Of a stretch of 56,517 nt of DNA, positions 33,670-43,768 are shown one piece after another. Both the position numbers and the translations under genes were made by a program. Origin of the DNA: Fonsecaea monophora (taxonomy: Eukaryota; Ascomycota; Eurotiomycetes; Chaetothyriales; Herpotrichiellaceae); assembly GCF_001642475.1 (NCBI RefSeq), contig NW_019174084.1, positions 1 to 56,517 of the forward strand, written 5' to 3'. The notes beneath the pieces are model-generated. The model was not told the DNA's origin. It made no database searches and worked only from the letters and a program-made list of their open reading frames with translations. Position 1 is the first letter of the stretch. The number at the start of each line of letters is the position of its first letter.

Positions 33670-35268
33670 ATGCCCGGCATGTGGTATCATATCTCAAACG
33701 CCAATGAGTACCTCGTCGTCACCGGCGCCGGCGTCGACGACGTGCGGATTGTCAAGAAAGCCCTTGTCTACCCATGGCAGCGCGTCGCTCGGATCTCCGT
33801 TTCGCCCTTTGACTTCTCACTCAACCTGCAGGCCATGACCATCGAAAAACTCCAATTCGCCCTGCCTGCCGTCTTCACCATCGGCCCAGATAACAAGCCA
33901 GAAGCTCTCAAGAAGTATGCATTGCTCCTCAGCGGAAACCCGGATGGCACCCCTTCCGCCGGCCGGAAACCTGGCCAGGCTATTGTGCCGACTCAGAGAG
34001 GCCATGTCCAAGACATCGTGAAAGGCATCATTGAGGGCGAGACCCGTGTCATTGTCTCAAGCATGACCATGGAGGAAATCTTCAAGGAGCGGCAGGTCTT
34101 CAAGCAGAAGGTAACGCTAATTCGAATCTGATGGCGACCACTGATCACAGCACTGACGGGGGTTGTAGGTTATCGAGAACGTCCAGAACGAGTTGGACCA
34201 GTTTGGTCTGCGCATCTACAATGCCAACGTCAAGGAACTTCAAGACACACCAGGCTCCGAGTACTTTGCTTTTCTCTCTCGCAAAGCCCACGAAGGAGCG
34301 TCCAATCAAGCCCGTATCGATGTGGCCGAAGCTCGCATGCGAGGCGAAATCGGCGAGGCTGCCAAACGTGGTCATACAAAGCAGGAAATCTCCAAGATTG
34401 AAGCAGAGACGGCGGTGCTCGAGACCAAGCGGAGAGGTGAGTTGACTCTGCTCTACAACAACACGACCAAAAAGCTGACACACGAACTACAGCCGACAAG
34501 GCCCAAGCAGACGCCGAGCTCACCAACCGGCAGACCGAACTGGACATGACCATTCAAATCAATCAGATCCAAGCCCGCAGAGCCGCCGAAGCCCGCGATT
34601 CTGAACTGCAGAAAGAGGTCGAGATGAAAAAGGCGGCTACGGAGCTTGAACGTCTTCGCGCCAAAGACCTCGTACGAGCCCAAATCTCGAAGGAGACGAC
34701 CCAACAAGAGGCCGACGCAGACCTCTACAGAGCATCCAAGGAAGCAGATGCCAAGGCCTACGCGGAAAAGCAGGATGCCGACGCCCAGTTGTTCAAGCAG
34801 CAACGTCAAATTCAAGCCAGCGTCGAACGCCAGACGAAAGAGGCCGACGCCATGTACCATGCCAGGATGCGTGAAGCCGAAGCCACCAAGGCTCAGGCGG
34901 AAGCGTACCGGGAGTTGGCTGACGCATTCGGCGGACCTCAGGGCCTGCTTCAATACATGATGCTGAAGGAGAACGTCTACGAGAAGCTTGCCTTGGCCAA
35001 CGCAAAGGCCATCCAAGGTCTCCAGCCCAAGATCACGGTGTGGAATACGGGCAACGGCGACGGCAGTGGCGCCATGGAACAAGGCATCGCGCCGATCAAG
35101 AACATCATGCAGTCCCTGCCTCCACTGCTCACCACGATCCAGGAACAAACCGGCATGACGCCGCCGAACTGGATGGTGCAAATGCCCAAGGATATCAACG
35201 GACAACTCAAACCCGAGGAACGGAGAAAGATCCTGAGCCACGGCACCGCCGACGAGAAGAGAGGCTGA
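33670..35268 (+). CDS. floA: Flotillin family protein (FloA/reggie)
   Basis: Flotillins associate with membrane microdomains rich in sterol and organise sites at the plasma membrane; Aspergillus FloA affects polar growth. There are three exons, 33670-34110, 34169-34436 and 34493-35268 (introns of 58 and 56 nt), giving 494 residues. The SPFH/PHB domain spans about residues 1-190 (MWYHISNANEYLVVTGAGVD, RVARISVSPFDFSLNLQAMT, VQDIVKGIIEGETRVIVSSM). A long Glu/Ala/Lys-rich coiled coil covers about 190-340 (EAETAVLETKRRADKAQADA), and a C-terminal region with FGGPQGLLQYMMLKE follows. The start could be the ATG at 33670 or the next in-frame ATG at 33679, which gives MWYHIS and is the commoner family start. 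A CAGA microsatellite sits just after the stop. Confidence 0.93.
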
Positions 35269-35308
35269 TCCACTCCTTCCTCCCACTGACGCATCTTCTC
35301 CTTCGTGC

Positions 35309-35341
<33 letters not shown>

Positions 35342-36607
35342 CTCACAAGGGGGAAGACGCCGCGACATTGCCCTGATCTCTTGCATTGATGCGAACTCTG
35401 TGCCGATCAATCCTGAGAGAAGATATATGAGGACCGACTCCAATACTCCTACACTCACCCACTCCCTTGCAGGACCCATATTTTTTTTTCCCCCCTGTTT
35501 TTGTGTTCTATTTGCGAAGCATATATATCCCTCATGGCGAAATCTGAGACAAGTCAGGCAGGCATTTAGGAAGTGTCCGTGTCTCGCAGACGGACGGACA
35601 GACACTGTAATGGAAGCTGGTTGCTATTTTCTGGTTGCTGGTTGCTAGTCTGCATGTATGTATGTATGTGTGCGTATGTATCTACTGCAATGTACCTTTA
35701 CTTATCTAGGTAACCCTATAAGGCATTAACTATCACTCGAGTTTCCCTTCCAAGTCCTTCCTCCGTGCTGCGCTGTAGTTTCTTTGGCAGAGTCTCTAGT
35801 AGTCTATGTCATTTCACTTGTCGGGTGGTATATCCCTCGTTCTCTCTTCTTATTTTCTCTTCTGGCAAACCACAAGGACGAAGTTCTCTGGCTTGAATTG
35901 CAATCTACTTTTCTTCTCCCTCAGGGGCCATGTAATCATTCAACTTTTTTTCCATTTTGGATATGCTGGCAGTCGTATACTTAAGGAATACTTCCTGCAG
36001 CTCTGCTATCTATTGTGTGGCCATTTCAATGTCCTTTTCCCACAATGACTTCTAATTCTCGGCGACGAGTGGCAAAAACAAGCAGCACGTTGCTGTCTTT
36101 CCGTCTGATGTCCCTCAACATGCCATCGTCTGTCTGTTTCGGCAGTTGTCGAGCTTCCTTCCCGAGTTCCATATCATTTCTTCCCAAAACCAGAAAAAGT
36201 ATTCGAAGAATCCGTCCCTACCCCACCTTTCTCTTTCCCTTAAACCCTAGGGCTAATAGTCCTTGCCTGGCGAATGATCGTGGTCGACATGATGTCCATG
36301 TCCATGTCGAAGTCGAAATCAAAACCTTGTGTCAGATGACAAAACACTCCATACCGGTCCGATACCAACCAAATCCTGCTTGCCTGCTCTGGTGTACAAA
36401 ACGATCGAAAACTGGTCTCTAAACCATAACAACATGCTGGGGTAATTGCTGGAATGTCGTTTCGATCGTAACAAAAAAACAGAAATCCACCAGTAACAAT
36501 GCATCCTCTGTCTGTCTCAAATAACTTTCTGAGAAGCCCTCGCGTGTCCAAAACGAATCGTGTTTGGTTATCCAGGGATCAGAATTCACCTGGTTAAGTA
36601 GATGGCT
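35269..36607. other. Convergent 3' intergenic region floA-wee1
   Basis: It holds both 3' untranslated regions. The stretch includes a CAGA microsatellite, a TGTATG-type repeat near 35655-35680, and T-rich patches. A 135-codon frame at 36015-36422 starts without good support and overlaps probable wee1 3' sequence. No gene is called. Confidence 0.55.
35308..35341. repeat. (CAGA)n microsatellite
   Basis: Eight and a half uninterrupted CAGA units lie about 40 bases after the flotillin stop, probably in its 3' untranslated region. Length is likely to vary between strains. Confidence 0.9.
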
Positions 36608-39600
36608 TTACACATCGATCATTTCCGCATCTTCAGCGAGAACCTCGTCGGCAGGTCCCCAATTACCTTCAAAGACGGTCGCTCCTGCACGCCGCCTCGT
36701 TTCCGCCCACCTCACACCTTCGGTGTTGAGCAGCTCGTCGGCAATAGGACGGTCGCTTGGGTCTGGAGATATCATCCAGCGCACGATTCGGTCGAGAGCT
36801 TGTTCGTGAGAGGGATCCACCATAAACTGAGGTGGATCGACCAGTTCGCCGCTTCGCTCAAACCGTGAGGGCTTTGGGTGAGGCCGGGCGACAGTCGGCT
36901 CGAAATCATCACCGTCCATCACTTCCACATCGTGCTGGTCGCTGTCCGGGAGGAATTGAAAGGAACTCTCTCTAGAGATCGGGTTACCGGACGAGTCTCT
37001 TAGAATCCCGCTCGTTCCAGAACTCCATGTCAAGCTTGGAACATCGCTCATATCACCATTTCGCAGCTTCTGCCAGGATACCCCGTTGTCTGGGAGTTCG
37101 ACATTTCCAGCCGTCTCGAGCATGATCAGACCAAGTGCAAATATGTCAGCAGGTTTATCGTATCGACCCATCAGAATCTCCGGTCCGATGTACTCGCGGT
37201 CTCCTTCGCCTTCGATGCCAGCCTTTGCTGGCCAGCGGGTTGCCATACCGAAGTCCGCAATCTTGAGAACACCCTCAAATGTGATGAGGATGTTCGCGGG
37301 CTTGAGGTCGAGATGGATGAATCCCGAGTCGTGTATGTGTTTTATACCCTGGTCGCTGTTAGATTGGACAAGAGTGATGGGGTTCTCCACACTTACTATT
37401 GCCAGCTCAAGAAGGATCTTCCAGATGCGGAAATCGTCTAACCTTGCTTTCAGGCCAACCTGTGCAAGGAAGACGTCAAGTGTACCCTCTTCGCAGAATT
37501 CTGTCTGAATGTACAGATGGCCGTTTTCTTCCCAGCTGTCGACAAAGGTCACAATGTGATCTGAATGACCCAAGGCCTTGAGCACATCCACCTCGTGGAT
37601 TTTTCTCTGGCGATCTCGAGCACCAGTATAAGGATCCCGGGATCTCTTCACTGCCCAAACCTTCTCGGGGATAGAACTTCTCGAGGATGGACGGCTGGTC
37701 GACACGGAATAGATCTTATGGAATGGCGATGTCTCCGGGGGTTGCGCGACTCGATAGACTTGCGAGAACTCTCCAGAGCCAATAAGGTCAACCTTATCAA
37801 ACCTTGACGTCAAGCTACTGTCGATGTTCGTGGCGTCCGATGAGGTGAGGTTCAAGCTTGGACGGTTGGAGAAATTCGAAAAGTATTCTCGTGGCCCAGT
37901 TGGTGTTGCTGGAATGATAGGTGCCATGTTATTCTGCCTTGTTGGCGGACGTTCAGCGCGTCCTGAAATGGTTAGGCCACTTGGGTCGGGGGGAAAGAAG
38001 CTGTCGAGAGGCGTGTGAGGAGACCCGCGATCTGTCTTTTCAATCCTTGGGCTTACTGGAGGCACAGATGTTCTCTTAGCACGTTCCAAAGCAGGGGGAG
38101 GGATTGTCGGAATCGAGATCGTCCTCCTCGTCGAGAGAGGATATCTGAGATCTTTCGAAGTCCGGCCTTGGGAAAGAGCGGGATCCGGGAGGGTGACGAC
38201 AGTCAGCGCCGACTTTGGTCTCAGGTTGGCGGACGGGGAATCTTCCATCACGCTGTCACTGTCCAGGTCGACGCATCCTGGCGATGCTACAATAGGAGAC
38301 AACTTACTGCTTGACAAACGAGTTACGTGGGTAGGAGGAGCGATTACTCGATTGGTTGACAAGGCTGGTTGGTGTGGTGATGGAGAAACTGAACTTCGAT
38401 CGTGAAGCTCTGTCAAATGTTTGGTAGGTGTAGGGGGATAATCAGAGTCGGTTGACTGGCTGTTTGCCCGACTTAGTGGAGAGCGACCGTTCGCTTTCTC
38501 TTCGGGGTCGATGGATGTTAAACTTCCATCTCGAAGCAAATTGTGTCGACTGGGTCGACGTCCAAATATGCCAACACTTTTGGAGAATGGAAAGGCCGAC
38601 ACCTTGGAAGGACCGTGGCCCCCTTCGAGGGGACTGGGGGGGACACCGAAAGATTGCCGCGAGATCCTATTGACAGCACTCTTTGCGAATTTCTCCTCGT
38701 TCTGAAAGATGGCTGGCTGTTTTTTGCAGGGCGTATCTGGCATATGGGCTTTGGGCAGGCCCGCATTCGGGTCGTCCACATTGCGGTTCTTCTTCGAGAT
38801 GAGACCAGTCGACATGAAAGCAGCCGGCAGGGGTTTGGCAGATTTGTAATTGCCTGGAGTAGCGAAAGAGGTTTGGGAGGAAAATTCATTGTCTTCAGAA
38901 GATGGAACTGGCCTAGAGGAGCCAACCGGCAAGGATTTCGAGAAATCATGAGAACGAGGTCTGTTTGGGCGGTGCATCGGTTCATGGGTAGGTGAATCAT
39001 CTTGCTCATCAGGCTGAGATGACGATTGGGTCATGGTGCGGGAAAGGGGATGTCGAGGCTGATAGGACGAGCCGGTTTGCATCGTAGTCATTGGATGGAT
39101 CGATGCGCTCAGGAGATTCCCTGAACTTGGGAATGGACTGTCGCCTGGGAATGGATTCATGTGGTTATCCAGAGACATGCGCATTTCCTTTTTGGGGTTT
39201 GCTATTGGAGTGAAGTCTAACCAAGACTTGTCCCCTTCCGTGGCATTTTGGAATTTCACATTGCTCGATCGGTCAATCTGTCTCTGCTGGATGGTCGACT
39301 TCCGTAAAGACGAGGACCGTTTTGGAATCGTTGAAAATCGTGACGATGACAAGAAAGAGTTGTTCAGAAACCAATCGTTATCATCTTGCGCTCGTTTGTC
39401 ACCGAACATTCCACTTTCCGAACTATCAGACTCGAATATGCTGAAATCGAGGCCTGGCCCGTGGAGACTTCTCCTCTTCGCTGAAGGACTCTCGCAGCCT
39501 GGTGTTTCGTCGGACCTTGGGCCGTCTGATCTTTTCATAGGACTTAAAGGAGCAACGGCTGTGATCAACATCCCACCACTTCGTCTTTTCTCCTGGCGAG

Positions 39601-40129
39601 TATGAATACTCTTCCAGCTGAGGGGTTCATTGACGGATTTATCGTTTTCCTTTTCCTCGCCAGCGGTCAAACTTTTCAAAGCCAGTTCGCGCTCTGCTTC
39701 TGCCGAAGTCCTCTTGCGAAGTGGCATAGGGGATGAGTTCCCACTGTCGCTGGCATCCGTCAGGATTCGTTTCGTAGGACTCCTAGGCGAAGTGCGGAGG
39801 CGAGACACCCCATGAGATTGATTTGTTCGTCGAAGGGGAGGACGTGGGAAACGCGGGGCAGAAGCACTTCGATTCGGATGAGAGCTCATACCACCCAGAT
39901 GTAGAAAATTGTCAGAGGTCGCGATCCTCGATGGTGAAAGCGGAGAAGGCGAGAATGGTAATTTGCCAGGTCCGGGGGATCGAAGTGACTGTTGACGAAA
40001 CTCTGAGCCTTTTGAAGGTGAGCGAGATAGTGAACGGCGTATCTCGCGTATGGCAGAATGGGGGTCGAAATGTGAGAAGGCACTCTTCGGTGAGTGCTCC
40101 TCACGATGAGGAGAGTATGTGGCCATCAT
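36608..40129 (-). CDS. wee1: Wee1-type protein kinase (AnkA/Swe1)
   Basis: Wee1 phosphorylates CDK1 on the inhibitory Tyr15 and delays mitosis; in Aspergillus the orthologue is AnkA. There are two exons, 40129-37397 and 37348-36608, with a 48-nt intron, giving 1157 residues. The first ~770 residues are disordered and rich in Ser-Pro and Thr-Pro sites (CDK-type). The kinase domain spans about 775-1130: LIGSGEFSQVYRV, VWAVKRS with the ATP lysine, HLDLKPANIL, KIADFGMATRWP and the Wee1-type EGDREYIGPEIL. The intron, GTAAGTGTGG to GACCAG, is stop-free and in frame. I remove it because LLELAI joined to GIKHIHDSGFIHLDLKP restores the kinase helix. The ATG at 40129 gives MMATYSPHREEHSPKSAFSH. The frame runs further upstream to 40225 but begins at GTG, so that part is leader. 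Confidence 0.95.
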   Translation of the reverse strand: MMATYSPHREEHSPKSAFSHFDPHSAIREIRRSLSRSPSKGSEFRQQSLRSPGPGKLPFSPSPLSPSRIATSDNFLHLGGMSSHPNRSASAPRFPRPPLRRTNQSHGVSRLRTSPRSPTKRILTDASDSGNSSPMPLRKRTSAEAERELALKSLTAGEEKENDKSVNEPLSWKSIHTRQEKRRSGGMLITAVAPLSPMKRSDGPRSDETPGCESPSAKRRSLHGPGLDFSIFESDSSESGMFGDKRAQDDNDWFLNNSFLSSSRFSTIPKRSSSLRKSTIQQRQIDRSSNVKFQNATEGDKSWLDFTPIANPKKEMRMSLDNHMNPFPGDSPFPSSGNLLSASIHPMTTMQTGSSYQPRHPLSRTMTQSSSQPDEQDDSPTHEPMHRPNRPRSHDFSKSLPVGSSRPVPSSEDNEFSSQTSFATPGNYKSAKPLPAAFMSTGLISKKNRNVDDPNAGLPKAHMPDTPCKKQPAIFQNEEKFAKSAVNRISRQSFGVPPSPLEGGHGPSKVSAFPFSKSVGIFGRRPSRHNLLRDGSLTSIDPEEKANGRSPLSRANSQSTDSDYPPTPTKHLTELHDRSSVSPSPHQPALSTNRVIAPPTHVTRLSSSKLSPIVASPGCVDLDSDSVMEDSPSANLRPKSALTVVTLPDPALSQGRTSKDLRYPLSTRRTISIPTIPPPALERAKRTSVPPVSPRIEKTDRGSPHTPLDSFFPPDPSGLTISGRAERPPTRQNNMAPIIPATPTGPREYFSNFSNRPSLNLTSSDATNIDSSLTSRFDKVDLIGSGEFSQVYRVAQPPETSPFHKIYSVSTSRPSSRSSIPEKVWAVKRSRDPYTGARDRQRKIHEVDVLKALGHSDHIVTFVDSWEENGHLYIQTEFCEEGTLDVFLAQVGLKARLDDFRIWKILLELAIVSVENPITLVQSNSDQGIKHIHDSGFIHLDLKPANILITFEGVLKIADFGMATRWPAKAGIEGEGDREYIGPEILMGRYDKPADIFALGLIMLETAGNVELPDNGVSWQKLRNGDMSDVPSLTWSSGTSGILRDSSGNPISRESSFQFLPDSDQHDVEVMDGDDFEPTVARPHPKPSRFERSGELVDPPQFMVDPSHEQALDRIVRWMISPDPSDRPIADELLNTEGVRWAETRRRAGATVFEGNWGPADEVLAEDAEMIDV

Positions 40130-41738
40130 GGCTGGCCGGGAGTCACTCTGGTTCAACGCAGCACTATAAACTGATTCTCTTCCCAGGAGTCTGCCATGAA
40201 CTTGTAGGTTCCAATAGGACAGCACTCAGACAGCACTCCTTGCGACCCGAATCTTGTGGTGCAGGCAACTTGTCCAGAAGTTGTTGACGGATCCTAGGTA
40301 GATCTACCGATGGCCTCGCATATCAACGGATGGGTTGTGGCATGTGTGTCGGTGCCGGTTGTAGCGGAGTTGGAAACGATAGGATATTCTGGCGCAGTAC
40401 GAGATATTGTCCCGCAGAGCGATATTCAGCGGAGGTCTGCGAAGATGATCTCGCTCAACAGGACAGTGAGGGCGGTAGGACAAGTTCGGATGAGGATGAG
40501 AGGTGCGGATATCTGTTAATGCGATATGAAGGGGGGACAAAGTGTCAGAGGTTGAGATGAAGTGAAGCTAAGTAGGAGGAAGTCGGCAAGAGTTGTATGC
40601 TGACTATTTGACGTAGATAGAGGAGAAAGGATGCTCGCTGATCCCTCTCTGGTCGCCGGGGAGGTCGGGTCGCAAACGGTGGTGTATTTGTCCTCTCAGG
40701 GTTCAGATTCTCAAAGCGATCGCGTGCGCTGCACAAGGGGAAGCAGGCGCTGATGACGACTAATGTTTGTGGCGACGAGGACTTGGGAAGGAAGTTGTGC
40801 CAATCGCGGATCGGCTGGGAAGCAAGTAAGAGAGTTGCAATGAAAGGTGCTGAAAGCGCGTTGTAAGTGGACGAATCGCAAGATATGTCGTGGTCGAGTT
40901 TCGGGTCATTTCTTTGGACAGAAGACTCAAAGGCCATGACACGCTTTTTTTTCGTGGATACCAGGTGCAAGACGCGTCCTAGGTGCCAGGCGGTGGGAGG
41001 CGTGTGCCAAGGATAAACAAAGACCCAAACCGGACTAGCGTCTATGCTCCACTGCCGCCGCCATGGATCGTCATCCTCAGTGCGACAATCTGGGATCTGG
41101 GAGGGCAGCTGACTTCCCTCAGAGCCCTCCACCCCCGTCTTCTGCTTTGGTCTCTGAGCAATTTGTTTCTGGCCTCTACGCGAAATCATTTTGCTCCGTA
41201 CAACCGTGCAATTTCTACCCTTGTGCAACATTGGAGAAGATAACCCCTGGGGATTCTTGGGTCGTGACGAGACACTGCCCCTTCATGTCCAGCCCCAGGT
41301 CCCGCGATACTTTCAGCACGAGCTGAAGCTTATGCCTCCCGATCCTCAGCCTGCGGAGTCTATGAGGTGGAAGGAAGGAAAAAACAATACCCTGGATAGC
41401 GTTGCGGTGGGGTCCGAAGCGGTCTGTCAACGGTCCGAGTGAATGGTCTACATACAAGTACAAGTACGGAGAGTTTGGTGGTAGGTAGGCTTGCAATAAC
41501 AATTATGCGTTCATCCCTCCTGATGGACACATCTCTGGCCCCTCAGACAACGTCCGAGCACCAAAGATGATGCTCCCCCAGACCCTTGCAGGACCCTTAC
41601 CTATTTCAATGCCAGATTCGGGTCCCTGGCGAGCTGTCCACTTTGATTTGAGAGGCCCACGTTGCAACTGTCGAGTCGTGCATTCTGCCGATGGTGGCAT
41701 ATTGATGCCCAACCCTGCCAGCGTGCTTACTCGTTTGC
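40130..41738. promoter_or_regulatory. wee1 upstream region / pyrG 3' region
   Basis: It contains 1.6 kb between tandem minus-strand genes. It should hold the wee1 promoter and long leader near 40130-40700 and the pyrG 3' untranslated region near 41738. A 228-codon minus frame (40545-41231) begins without ATG and has no family resemblance, so it is not called. Confidence 0.5.
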
Positions 41739-42682
41739 TTACCCACTGGCTGAGCCTACGCGACGCTCATATGCCTCCCAGCCCGCCTGCTGATACTCTT
41801 TGACTGCACTCACCGGATCAGTCGCAGCATAGATCCCTCTACCGGCGATAAGAAAATCTGACCCCCCCTCCATTGCTGTTGTAGGTGTTTGATATTGCTG
41901 ACCTAGCGCATCTCCTTTACTGGACATGTTGACACCCGTGGTGAACACTACGAAATCTTCATCCCGCGTGGCGCCGGCGCAGTGGCTGGATAACTCCCTC
42001 GTTGACACGAAGCCCAGGACACTTTGGGGGTATTTTCTTGCAATCTCGACCGATATTCGAGTGTACTCGCCCACTGCCAGTGACCCCTTTGAGGTCATTT
42101 CGGCCAGAATTAGAATGCCTCGTTCACGTATTCCACCATCACGGATGGATTGGTCCAGTGCCTGAATGATCCCCTCGCCAGGAAGCATCGTAGCGTTGAC
42201 GATATGGGCCCATTCGTGAATCCGCAGCGCTCCCCCTCTATATTGCTTCTGGACGGTGTTGCCAATGTCAACAAACTTTCTGTCCTCAAACAGAAGAAAG
42301 TCGTGACGTTGCGCCAATTGGGCCAGTCCTTCAACTGTAGCAGGGCCGAAGTCTGAGACAATGTCGATGTGTGTTTTGAGAACAGCAATATGGGGGCCCA
42401 GACCTACGAGACAAAACGACAGAGTTAGGACGCGTCTTTAATCGGTGTCTTCACTTGGGATATCGCACGCGGGACAAATTTGGGTTGTGGAATACAGAGT
42501 CCAGAGAATCAATTAATCCACTTACTGTCAGCAATGGCCAAGAGTTCCTCGGTCGTAGTCAGGTCTGCCGACAGCACAACGTTGGTCTTTTTCCGTTCGG
42601 CTATCTCAAACAGTCGCCGGACGAGAGGATGCGGGTGTCTTTGAGCACGCTGGCTGTAGGGCAGGTGACTCTGAGAAGCCAT
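41739..42682 (-). CDS. pyrG: Orotidine-5'-phosphate decarboxylase
   Basis: It catalyses the last step of UMP synthesis, OMP to UMP, in the cytosol. There are two exons, 42682-42526 and 42403-41739, with a 122-nt intron, giving 273 residues. The protein begins MASQSHLPYSQRAQRHPHP. Exon 1 ends at TTEELLAIAD and continues as SLGPHIAVLKTHIDIVSDFG in exon 2. The catalytic segment is LLFEDRKFVDIGNTVQKQY, with the Asp-Lys pair of the active-site network. IADxG-like phosphate loops follow (GSDFLIAGRGIYAATDP). Length and order fit fungal PyrG/Ura3. The first exon is needed because the second lacks the N-terminal barrel strands. It lies 1.1 kb from the divergent vac7. Confidence 0.95.
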
Positions 42683-43768
42683 AACCGCGGGTGCTGTTCA
42701 TGGGGCGTTTCTCGGTCGGAAGTCTTTTTTCTGTCAATGAAAAAATAAACGTGTTTTAAGCGATCGAAGGAATCATCAGGTCAGGCACAACAGGTACCGG
42801 AGGCCAGGTCCGTAGAAGGCGGTGGATGCAAAACTGAGGGTCGAGAGATGTGGTTGGACCAAAGTAGCCAGTTCCGAGGCTGATGGTCAGAGTGTGGGTG
42901 TGGTGCTGGGGACAGTGGTGGTAGCGACGATGATGGTGAGGCCGATGGTGCGAAATCCAAGCTTCGCTAGGGCAGAGGCTGCAGCGGGAGGCACCCAGGC
43001 AAAACTCGCCAGCAGAAAATGCCACGTTTGAGAAAGAGCCGTGCAGCAGCTCCGAGGGAGCCACGGAGTCTAGGAGCCTAGAAGCCTAGACCAAGCCCAA
43101 AACTCTGCGGATGGGGGGTCAGCCACCAATTGAAGCCACATCTGGACAACGGTGGGCGCGCAGGCTGCATCCCAGTAGCAAGGCCCAAAGATGACGCTGT
43201 GCAGATGCAAGCCCACTCGTAACCGCTTCCCCGTTCCCTTTCCCATCCGCCATTTGCCCATTCACCATTACGTTGCTGTTTGGTCCATTATTGCAGCGGC
43301 CTACGATCCCCATTATTCTTTCTTTCCCCTGTTTCTAACCACCATTTACATCCTCCCAACTCTTAGAACCTCACGCAATCTATTCCCCCAGCAAAACCCG
43401 CCTCGCCATTTCGCCGTTGCCCCCGAATCCCGACTCGGATTCGTTGTTGTGTCCCGTCAGCAAGACGGTTTAACTCTGCTCGGGTTTCTCTCGCCCATTC
43501 CTCCCCAATGAATCGTCCAGCATAGCAGTCGAACGATCATCGTACGATCCGCTCACTTTGACTATCCCTCACCCTGCGAATTTCTTTACACCTTTCTTAC
43601 AAGCGTCAACCTCTACCACGGTCTCATCATCAATTCACCCCCTCCTGATCCTGGTCAGTCTAGCCGCGATGAACCCGCAGACTCGAGCCGTCGAGTAAAC
43701 CCTTTAGGAACGTCGCAGTTAGGGGGGAGGTGTTACGGCAAAGAACAAACAAATACATCATTCAAATC
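42683..43768. promoter_or_regulatory. Divergent upstream region pyrG / vac7
   Basis: 1.09 kb with two divergent start codons. The vac7 side (43280-43700) is strongly CT-rich, as in many fungal promoters. CACCATTTACATCCTCC and CCTCCTGATCCTGG tracts are visible. No clear TATA element is identified. Confidence 0.5.

Noticed and set aside
34453..35346. 297-codon minus-strand frame over flotillin
   Set aside because: It is antisense to conserved flotillin exons and ends in the CAGA microsatellite read as CLSV repeats.
40545..41231. 228-codon open frame on the minus strand upstream of wee1
   Set aside because: No ATG start, low-information composition and no domain; more likely wee1 leader or promoter DNA.
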